Assembly (NCBI GenBank): GCA_018065475.1
Contig: JAGHTD010000041.1
Coordinates: 1-7,065, forward strand
Source: Candidatus Colimorpha enterica
GTDB lineage: Bacteria; Bacillota; Clostridia; Oscillospirales; CAG-272
Direction: 5' to 3'
Length of the DNA stretch: 7,065 nt
The notes beneath the pieces were generated by a model. That model saw nothing but the letters and a program-made list of their open reading frames with translations, was not told where the DNA came from and did no database searches. The translations under genes were made by a program, and so were the position numbers. Each line of letters begins with the position of its first letter. Position 1 is the first letter of the stretch. Shown here piece by piece: positions 1 to 6,400 of this stretch.

Positions 1-598
1 CCTTTCGAAGTCTGATAATCGATTCAAAGTTTCCCGACAGTTCATTATCAGTATCGGCACGTGTAACGATCTTGGCCATATCCGCGCCGCGTTTCTTTTG
101 CTCATTTGCCAATGCAATTACTTCTTCGGATGTAAGAAAGCGGAAAAATCTTCCGTTGCGGACGTGGCAGGAAAATAGCACCTCTTTGTTCATAGCGTGA
201 ATTTCATCTGCAAGCGCCATTTGCTTTCCGACAGCTATCGGATCGTCTGTCATCTCGTACGGCGACAGACAAAACATATCACAACGAATATCAGCCATTG
301 TTGCACCGCAATAAAGTGCACGCAGTAGTGTGGCGGCGCGGGCATCGTCATCCTCCGCGACAAGATCGTCACACTCATAGCAGGTTACATAGATCGGCAC
401 ATCACCCGCAGCTCCGAACAGTTCAGAAAGCACTGCTTCACCACGCATTGAGGCGGGTAAAGTCTCGAGCTGAAGACCGATTGCGTCCGCACCTTCCTGC
501 AGGCACAAGGATATCTCACTCAGCAGTCCCTCTTTGTTTTTTGACTGCAGAAGTGCCGTGATCAGCGGATGATTATGACCGAAAAATGATTTAATCAT
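1..598 (-). CDS. Type I 3-dehydroquinate dehydratase-like protein, 3' end outside window
   Basis: This frame reads 199 codons from ATG at 598 to the left edge without a stop, so the C-terminus is missing. Type I dehydroquinate dehydratases are TIM-barrel enzymes that use a Schiff-base lysine in the shikimate pathway. The fold is suggested by the first strand (PLITALLQSKNKEGLLSEI, residues 11-29), by DAIGLQLETL (38-47), by FSCHVRNG with the probable catalytic His145, and by GADMAKIV with the probable Schiff-base Lys176. Compared from memory with E. coli AroD, the substrate-contacting Glu46, Arg48, Arg82 and Glu86 positions fall on Gly41, Gln43, Tyr74 and Asp78. The reaction is therefore uncertain, and I do not call it aroD. 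The start overlaps the stop of the upstream SDR gene as ATGA, which implies translational coupling; a purine-rich GAGAAAGAGAGAG lies just before it. It could be a paralogous class I aldolase of another pathway. The fold call is fairly firm; the substrate is unknown. Confidence 0.78.
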   Translation of the reverse strand, partial: MIKSFFGHNHPLITALLQSKNKEGLLSEISLCLQEGADAIGLQLETLPASMRGEAVLSELFGAAGDVPIYVTCYECDDLVAEDDDARAATLLRALYCGATMADIRCDMFCLSPYEMTDDPIAVGKQMALADEIHAMNKEVLFSCHVRNGRFFRFLTSEEVIALANEQKKRGADMAKIVTRADTDNELSGNFESIIRLRK

Positions 599-1596
599 TC
601 TGAAATCTCTCTCTTTCTCAGGCATTCGTCCATTGCGTCGTTTAAGTTCTTATCGTAAATCATACCGTCATAAGCTGTGAGGCGATCTCGTAGCGCAATT
701 TCAAGTGGGGTAAAATCCTCCTGCTTCATGCCGGTCACGGCGAGAAGCTTTCCGTTATCTATCACGCGGTCAAAGCATCTGTCGTACCTAAGCTGCTGCC
801 ATGCGTAAACATTACCCCTGCAACATTCGTCAATGAAATCCCGGTCGTCGATTTCAATATATCGTAAGCCGCCGATCTCTTCGTACATAGAAGCAATTTC
901 TCGCCATGTATGATGCTCCGCGCTCGAAAGCGTAAATGCCTCACCGAAAGCCGCTTCATTCTCAAACAGGCGGAAGAACGCCTTTGCCGTATCTCCGGCA
1001 AATGAAAGTGTTGTCTCGTGATCCATGGCGCCATGTGGCAGAACAACGGTTTTTGAATGAAGAAAACGCCATACGAAAACGCCTGCTTCGAGAATCGTAA
1101 GCTGAAAACGGCGATCGGAAAATGTGATTGAAGGACGTATAATCGTAAAATTATGTTTTTTCCTGCTGAAAAGATATTCTTCCTCTTCCGCTTTATTTAT
1201 CGATTACTCACCATAGCGTACAAAATCATCAGGCAGAGTGATATCATAAAGCCGCGGCGATTTTTCGGTGATAGGAGAAGACGGGCCGTATACTCGGTAG
1301 GTTGAAAGCCACAGATAATGATTCGCTTTTTCCATATACAGATCGGCGAATGGATGAAAGTCATCAGGATTAGGCTGATAAACCATAAAATCGACGATAA
1401 CATCGTATCTGTCATTCACAAGTGCTTTCATATAGGCAAAATCACGCGCATCGTGTTTAATATACCTAAGGAACGGATCGTTTGACGCAGTCTCTTCCAT
1501 ACAGACAACATCTACCGCCCACCCGGCAGCACGTGCTTCCTTGATTAGATAGGTGCCGATCGCACCGTTTCCGCCGATAAACAGAGCTTTTTTCAT
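595..1596 (-). pseudogene. NAD-dependent epimerase/dehydratase (extended SDR) interrupted by in-frame TAA
   Basis: Two open segments, 1596-1204 and 1203-595, lie in the same reading frame and together encode one extended SDR protein of about 330 residues. The N-terminus has the Rossmann motif GGNGAIG (residues 8-14), then HDARDF (48-53) and DVIVDF (65-70), and the active-site strand LWLSTYRVYG (95-104). The frame stops after YGE (128-130) at TAA 1206-1204 and resumes as SINKAEEEEYLFSRKK, then FTIIRPSITFSD and a normal SDR C-terminal half. If the nine bases 1198-1206 (stop, Ser, Ile) are removed, the join reads YGENKAEEEEYLF, which restores the YxxxK catalytic motif. The ATG at 1596 has a good AAGGAGA site at 1604-1610. 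No ribosome site precedes the Met at 1026, so a separately made C-terminal half is unlikely. The gene leads an operon with the dehydratase-like gene. An assembly error is possible. Confidence 0.85.
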
Positions 1597-1628
1597 AAAT
1601 GTATCTCCTTGTATTTTGTTTTGCCATA

Positions 1629-1657
1629 ATTATATCCTCTTGACAAATATTATTCAA
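1629..1657 (-). promoter_or_regulatory. Sigma-A-type promoter of the SDR / dehydratase-like operon
   Basis: On the minus strand, TTGAAT (1657-1652) and TATAAT (1634-1629) are separated by exactly 17 bp. The predicted start of transcription is near 1622, which leaves a leader of about 25 nt that contains the AAGGAGA site. The -35 box lies inside the spacer of the opposing AraC promoter. Confidence 0.75.
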
Positions 1658-1668
1658 GGTGTTATACT
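1640..1668 (+). promoter_or_regulatory. Near-consensus sigma-A promoter of the AraC-family gene
   Basis: TTGACA (1640-1645) and TATACT (1663-1668) are separated by 17 bp. The predicted start is near 1675, giving a leader of roughly 97 nt before the ATG at 1772. Its -35 box falls in the spacer of the divergent minus-strand promoter, so polymerase binding at the two promoters should be mutually exclusive. Confidence 0.82.
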
Positions 1669-1683
1669 ATTAAAAAAAGACAC

Positions 1684-1732
1684 AATCCTACTGTTATTGA
1701 GATTCTCATAGGATTTTCCGAAAACAGTAGGA
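1684..1732 (+). promoter_or_regulatory. Nested inverted repeats in AraC-gene leader (operator or leader RNA structure)
   Basis: TCCTACTGTT (1686-1695) is an exact inverted repeat of AACAGTAGGA (1723-1732). The left side also contains AATCCTA (1684-1690), which is exactly complementary to TAGGATT (1709-1715), and TGAGA/TCTCA (1698-1708) forms a small inner palindrome. The element lies about 10-57 bp downstream of the predicted AraC start and 62-110 bp upstream of the divergent start. That position would suit autorepression combined with activation of the SDR operon. Whether it acts as DNA operator or as RNA is inference. Confidence 0.55.
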
Positions 1733-1758
1733 ATGGTTGAATATATTTATCTAAGTAT

Positions 1759-1763
1759 AGGAG
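1759..1763 (+). promoter_or_regulatory. Ribosome binding site that decides the AraC-gene start
   Basis: AGGAG lies 8 nt before the ATG at 1772. The earlier in-frame ATG at 1733 has only AGTAGGA directly abutting it and sits on the edge of the leader inverted repeat, so 1772 is preferred. Confidence 0.8.
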
Positions 1764-1771
1764 AAAGGGCT

Positions 1772-2494
1772 ATGAAAACAATGCTGCATACTGTCGGTGA
1801 TTTTGAATGTCTTAGATCTTCTGTCGAAAACGGACACGTCTGTAAAACAGAGAATGGATTTGATTACGCACAGATTCGTCTTATTCTGCACGGAACCTGC
1901 GGCAATGCATCTGCCGGAGATGCTCTCTATATTCCTGCGCATACAGGATATTCTCTTACATGGAAAGGAGAGCAGGGGGCTGAATACTACACACTTGAAT
2001 TTCGCGTCGGTTCTGAAATTTCTCTTTTGAGCGAAATCCGCATTTTCTCTGATGACGAACTGCTGCCGCTATTTAAGCGGCTTGAAACAGCAATATCAGA
2101 ATGTGATACTTTATCCTCGGCCTCACTCTTTTTTGCAATTCTCTCTGTGTCTTTTCCATCGATCAAAAGGGTATATTCATCAAATGAAAGAATTATGCCT
2201 GCTGTCGCTTATATTGGGGAGCATCTTTCGGAAAACTTCAGTGTCGGCTTTCTGTCAAAGCTGTGCTACCTGTCGGAATCACGATTTTTCTGCCTTTTCA
2301 AAGCCGAAATGGGAATGTCTCCGATAGATTATCGTAATGAACTTCGAATTCAGCGGGCGGAATTTAATTTATCAGACGGTCACAGCATTGAAGATGTTTC
2401 GGAGATGCTCGGTTTCTGTTCTCCTGCGTATTTCAGACGTATTTATAAAAAATACAGCGGTACAAATCCGGGCAGGAATAATTTACACAAATGA
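1772..2494 (+). CDS. AraC-family transcriptional regulator
   Basis: This 240-residue protein has the AraC/XylS layout. Residues 1-130 form a variable, cupin-like sensing domain; SAGDALYIPAHTGYSLTW (47-64) resembles the usual strand in which ligand-sensing family members bind small molecules. The C-terminal 100 residues hold two helix-turn-helix units. The first is around FSVGFLSKLCYLSESRFFCL (156-175), followed by FKAEMGMSPIDYRNELRIQ. The second is around SIEDVSEMLGFCSPAYFRRI (205-224), with the family signature GF...YF...KKYSG. The tail NPGRNNLHK departs from the usual P-x-x-YR ending. The gene is divergent from the SDR/dehydratase-like operon with interlocked promoters, which suggests that it controls that operon and itself. 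The ligand cannot be inferred; in this family it is often a carbohydrate. Confidence 0.93.
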   Translation: MKTMLHTVGDFECLRSSVENGHVCKTENGFDYAQIRLILHGTCGNASAGDALYIPAHTGYSLTWKGEQGAEYYTLEFRVGSEISLLSEIRIFSDDELLPLFKRLETAISECDTLSSASLFFAILSVSFPSIKRVYSSNERIMPAVAYIGEHLSENFSVGFLSKLCYLSESRFFCLFKAEMGMSPIDYRNELRIQRAEFNLSDGHSIEDVSEMLGFCSPAYFRRIYKKYSGTNPGRNNLHK

Positions 2495-2550
2495 CGGTAT
2501 GCGGCAGAGGTGGGGAATAGGTTTAATGTGGCTTTTGAGGAGAAACGGAC

Positions 2551-2580
2551 TATTGTACTAAATAAAGATTTAGTTCAATA
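2551..2580. repeat. Near-perfect 13-bp hairpin in the convergent AraC/thiT intergenic region
   Basis: TATTGTACTAAAT (2551-2563) pairs with ATTTAGTTCAATA (2568-2580) through one mismatch and a 4-nt AAAG loop. It lies between two convergent genes, so it may end transcripts from either side or protect 3' ends. The stem is AT-rich and no clear U-run follows on either strand, so a terminator call would be weak. Confidence 0.7.
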
Positions 2581-2585
2581 GAGAG

Positions 2586-2618
2586 AACCGATAAACCGTA
2601 TTTAGAACAATATCGGTT
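2586..2618. repeat. Second convergent-region inverted repeat
   Basis: AACCGATA (2586-2593) is exactly complementary to TATCGGTT (2611-2618), with a 17-nt loop. It lies only 14 bp downstream of the thiT stop on the minus strand and could be a 3'-end structure of that transcript. No U-tract follows it. Confidence 0.5.
2599..2611 (+). repeat. 13-bp TATTTAGWWCAAT motif, variant copy
   Basis: TATTTAGAACAAT differs at one base from the 13-mer at 3293-3305 and from the reverse complement of 2552-2564. It lies largely in the loop of the 2586-2618 inverted repeat. A weaker copy, GATTTAGTTCAAT, occupies 2567-2579. Confidence 0.45.
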
Positions 2619-2631
2619 GTCCACAGGTATA

Positions 2632-3279
2632 TCAACGGTTTGAGATGCTTTTGCGGATATAGCCAATCTTGCTTATTGCAAATGCGCCGATTAACGTAAT
2701 GATGATCTCCGGTATCATATACAGACCGTTGTAAACAGCCGAATAGATAATTGACAAAAATCCGCCCGAAAAATTATTTATTATCATTTTTGCAAATGCA
2801 GTACCTGCAAGACTTCCTTCGGTAAATAAGAATTCGGCGTAACTTCCGATATATATCGCACCAGATATTATATGACAAAAGTATCTGAGTGTCGTACCGA
2901 TAAGCGATCCGACAATAAGACGGCGTGTAATATTTTTGTCTTCGGAAGTAACCCCGGCAAAGCCCAGTACGGTATATGCGCAGATATAATCTATGAATAA
3001 CATTATTAACGACAGATACCATTTATCAAGCATCAGAGCCGCGCCGTTCTTCGCAAAGCCGGATATTAACTGAAACAACGAAATTATCAGACCGCTTACA
3101 AGTCCTTGTCCGATACCGTATTTGCATCCGAGATAGATTATCGGCAGCATAGAAAATATCGTGAACTTCCCTCCGAGCGGAAGCTGTGTAAACGGTATAA
3201 GGTTTGACACGTAGTCAAGGACGAAGCTTAAAGCGATCATTATCGCAGATTCTACTATTCTGTATGTCTTGTTTTTCAT
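2632..3279 (-). CDS. thiT: Thiamine transporter S-component ThiT (ECF type)
   Basis: This 215-residue, highly hydrophobic protein with about six membrane segments matches the ThiT family. ThiT proteins bind thiamine and work with a shared EcfA/EcfA'/EcfT module, which is not in this window. Recognisable motifs are LPLGGKFTIFSMLPIIYLG (33-51), LFIDYICAYTVLG (94-106), the hallmark RYFCHIISGAIYIGSYAE (132-149) and YSAVYNGLYMIPE (179-191). Relative to the L. lactis protein as I remember it, His136, Tyr179 and Asn184 fall on ligand-contact positions. The protein is longer than that one, with about 20 extra residues between the His and Tyr motifs. The start at 3279 has GAGGTGA at 3284-3290. A TPP riboswitch and terminator directly upstream support thiamine as the substrate and imply that expression is shut off when TPP is plentiful. 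It converges with the AraC-family gene. Confidence 0.93.
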   Translation of the reverse strand: MKNKTYRIVESAIMIALSFVLDYVSNLIPFTQLPLGGKFTIFSMLPIIYLGCKYGIGQGLVSGLIISLFQLISGFAKNGAALMLDKWYLSLIMLFIDYICAYTVLGFAGVTSEDKNITRRLIVGSLIGTTLRYFCHIISGAIYIGSYAEFLFTEGSLAGTAFAKMIINNFSGGFLSIIYSAVYNGLYMIPEIIITLIGAFAISKIGYIRKSISNR

Positions 3280-3292
3280 ATTTTCACCTCAA

Positions 3293-3305
3293 TATTTAGT
3301 ACAAT
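3293..3305 (+). repeat. 13-bp TATTTAGTACAAT motif in the thiT 5' UTR
   Basis: TATTTAGTACAAT is an exact reverse complement of 2552-2564, downstream of thiT. In the thiT mRNA this copy lies 2 nt before the GAGGTGA ribosome site, so 5' and 3' ends of the transcript could pair over 13 bp. An exact 13-mer match somewhere in 7 kb can also arise by chance. Confidence 0.4.
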
Positions 3306-3323
3306 TATTTGTATTTTCCTTAT

Positions 3324-3353
3324 AAAAAAACGCACGCCGGAATGCGTGCGTTT
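3324..3353 (-). terminator. Intrinsic terminator, expression platform of the TPP riboswitch
   Basis: On the minus strand AAACGCACGC (3353-3344) pairs with GCGTGCGTTT (3337-3328) across a 6-nt loop, and the run of seven U ends at 3324. It lies 45 nt before the thiT start and just after the riboswitch. It would stop transcription in the TPP-bound state. Confidence 0.93.
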
Positions 3354-3364
3354 AGATGCTGTAT

Positions 3365-3433
3365 CAGCTTCCTACGTCGGCATTATCCGAATCAGGTTCA
3401 AGGGTTCATCTCAGCCTTTCGGCGCCCCTGCTG
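3365..3433 (-). promoter_or_regulatory. TPP riboswitch (THI-box aptamer) controlling thiT
   Basis: Read on the minus strand, the element has all the conserved THI-box blocks in order: CAGCAGGGGCGCC, GAAAGGCTGAGA, ACCC, GAACCTGAT, CGGATAATGCCG and GTAGGAAGCTG. P1 closes through CAGC (3433-3430) and GCTG (3368-3365). The same GCTG can instead pair with a CAGC just downstream (GCTGATACAGC), which offers a simple switch between states. The terminator follows directly, so this is a transcriptional OFF switch. The aptamer begins about 4 nt after the stop codon of the upstream LRR gene, and no convincing separate promoter is visible in between. Confidence 0.97.
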
Positions 3434-3436
3434 TTA

Positions 3437-6400
3437 TTAAACTTTTCTTCTCGGATTGGGCTTTTTGCCGTTTGAAAAATGCTTTTTTACAACGTTTTTC
3501 TTGATATCCGATTTATAATTTCTGACCAGCTCTTCTTCCGCAAACAGCGACGCGATGTCGATGTTCACGTTGTCAAGCTCTCTTACGTCCGCGACCATGG
3601 TGTCTGCAAACTTGTTCGTTTTCTCCGATTCTGCGATCATCTGTTCGGATTTTTCTATCGCTTTCAGAATGTTGCGACGTCTTATCAGAAGGAAGACGAG
3701 CAGTACGGACGTGATGACAAGGATAAGAATCAGAATGATCTCGATGATTATCAGATATGATAACGACGAACCGTTATTTTCATTGTTTCCCGGTTCGGTA
3801 TCTGTTCCCTGCTCCGTTGTTTCGACAAACTGTTTATATACGAACGTGAGCGAAACGGAATCGCTTTCTCCGTCGATCCTGCCCGAAAGACTGTCTTTGT
3901 CGGGCTTGAAACCGTTTATCTCGACGGGAGAAATGTTATAATCCGCATTTCTCGTCGCATAGTAGGTCTTTGCGTCAAAAAGCTGTTCCCCGCTGTCATC
4001 CAAATAATCGACGCTTATCGTGACAAGATCGTCGATCATCGCGTTTGTAATGACGATATCGGTAAGCGACGAAACGTTTATGACGAAGCATCCGTCTCTT
4101 GCCTCGACCTCTACCTGCTCGTAATCGCCTTCGCCGTTTCTGATAAATACCTTTGAAAACAGCTGATTCTGAGAGTTTGAAACGGGAAGATATATCGTTG
4201 CGATACCGTCTATGGAAGCGGAAGCGCCGTTGAGCGACAATGAAGGCAGATAATGGTATAAGTAATCGGAATGAGAGATGAACACCTCGGGTTCAAGCGT
4301 TTCTCCCACGTAACCCTGTGAGAAAGTATAGTCGTCATCGACGCCGAGCATGACGATATATGCTCCGCTCTGCTCGTCTCTGACTGTGATATATCCGTCG
4401 ATACGGTATGTGATTCCGTTTTCGTCGGCGTAATACTGCGCGGGAGTTTCCGCAGCTCCTTTAATAAGGAAGCCGGAGAGCGGGAAACCGTTTTCGTCAT
4501 AACCGATCGCTCTGTCGCCTATGAAGGAAACCGACTCGGGAATATAAACCGAGGTCAGACCGTCAAGCCCTCTGAAAGCATTTTCACCGATATTGTCAAG
4601 CGACGTGGGAAATGAAAGCTGAGTGATATTTGAGCAGTTTTCAAAAGCCGATTCACCGATGTCGGTAAGATTTTTAGGAAGCGTCAGATTCCCGATCGCA
4701 GTATTGGAAAATGCGAAATCGCCGATGGAAGTGACCGAAGACGAAAGGTTGATCAGATCAAAGCCGGCGTAGTCGGTGAAGGAACAGGACGGAACGTTTT
4801 TTACGCCCTCAAACGACGCGGAGGTAATATATTCCTTATACAGATACCACGGCGTCTCGGACGGCGAAGCATAATCCGGGAGGCTGCCGCTTCCCTTCAC
4901 TTTAAGGAGTCCCGTCGTAGTATCAATCTTCCAGGTTACACTTTCGTTTATATTACCGGAAGCAGAGCTGATGAATCCCGTCGAAATGAAGACAAACCCG
5001 TTTTCTTCGGCGTAATTCTTGACAACGGAGGGTTCGGGCCCGTAGATCGTGAAGTCAAAGGCCGAATACTTTGAATATGAATCCTGAAGAAGTACGTCAT
5101 TAATGTAGTAATATCCAAGCGAATATGGCGCGATATACTGTATTCTGTCGCTGAGAGTGATCTTTTCGAGAGCACCGCAGGACGCAAATGCCCTTTCGGA
5201 AATTGTCGTGATATTATTGCCGAGCTGTACCGAAGACAGCTTTCCGCAGTTTTCAAACGCACCCTCGGGCACCGCATTGAAGCCGGAATTAAAAATAAGA
5301 TTTCTGATACCAGAGCAGGAGAAAGCAAACTCGCCGAGAGAGACGAGAGACGATCTGAACTCAAAGCTCTCAAGTGACTCACACCCATTGAAGGCATAAC
5401 TGCCTATCGTCGTAAGGTTACCTGAAAACGAAGTGTAATTAAGCGACCTGCAGTTATAGAAACATCTATGTCCGATGACACCGACGCCGGGGGCTGTGAT
5501 CCTTTCGAGCTTCTGACAGTCGAAAAACGTGCTTTCGAAAAGCTCCGTAAGAAGTCCCGAGAACGAAACCGAAACGAGGCCTGAACCGCTGAACGCACCC
5601 TTCCCTATTACGTGAACCTTATCACCCGAAACCGATGTAAGCGACGATAATCCGCCGAACGCGTTTTCGCCGATTATTTCGACGTTTGACAGATTGATGT
5701 CGGAAAGACGGGCACAGCCGACAAATGATTCCTTCCCTATCTCAAGCAGCGAATCCGGGAATACTACTACCTCAATATCGTTGTAAAAACCGAACGCATG
5801 ACTGCCAATACTCGTTATTCCGTTTCCGATCTTAAGAGAAGAGATATGATAACCGTTATTTTCGCTGTAGTAATCGAACCACGGTACACTTTTGTCGCTC
5901 GTATAATCGGGGATCTTTCCCGTCCCCTCGATAGATAGTATCCCGCTCTTGTCAAGCGACCATGTAATGGTGCCGGTAACGTCACCGCCTACGGTGTTGA
6001 CCTCGGGGGATCTTGAATCCTCTACGAACGAGAAACCGTTTGCCTCTGCGTAAACCTCGGCGGCACTTCCGTTTTCGCCCTTGACGGTGAAGCCGGAAAC
6101 CGGAGTATATACTTCTTCGGCGAAATCATATCCGACAGCGTGATCGCCAATCGAAGAAACGTCGGGAGAAATATACACGTATTTAAGATTGCCGCAAAGA
6201 AGAAAATCGGAAGGAATGTATGAAATGCCGTCACCGATCTCTGCCCCTTCAACCGTCTCAAGAGCGGATAAAAAGCCCTCGCTGTCTGTTTTTACGATAT
6301 TTCCGCTTCCGCTGAAATACATTATTCCTTCTTTGATCTCGTACGTGATCCCGTCACAGTAGACTGCCGCAGACGTTAAAAGCGGCAGTACAACGGCAAG

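Noticed and set aside
595..1026. The C-terminal SDR segment as a separate 143-residue gene
   Set aside because: The frame is continuous with the upstream segment apart from one stop, the segment starts inside a known fold, and no ribosome site precedes its first Met.
1204..1206. Stop-codon reassignment (TAA read as an amino acid) as an explanation for the SDR interruption
   Set aside because: TAA ends the LRR gene exactly before a riboswitch, so it acts as a stop here. The flanking Ser-Ile codons also do not fit the SDR family spacing.
1733..1771. AraC-family start at the upstream ATG 1733
   Set aside because: The only purine-rich sequence abuts that ATG too closely, and the inverted repeat ends there. 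The ATG at 1772 has AGGAG at good spacing.
2551..2618. Confident bidirectional terminator between the AraC-family gene and thiT
   Set aside because: The hairpins are real but AT-rich or long-looped, and neither is followed by a U-run, so only inverted repeats are reported.
2551..3305. thiT as part of a mobile element bounded by 13-bp inverted repeats
   Set aside because: There is no transposase, no target-site duplication was seen, further motif copies lie within the flank, and the riboswitch lies outside the interval.
3479..5598. Several open frames inside the LRR gene on both strands
   Set aside because: They are shadows of a long repetitive coding frame, with Ser/Arg-rich composition and no ribosome sites or family likeness.
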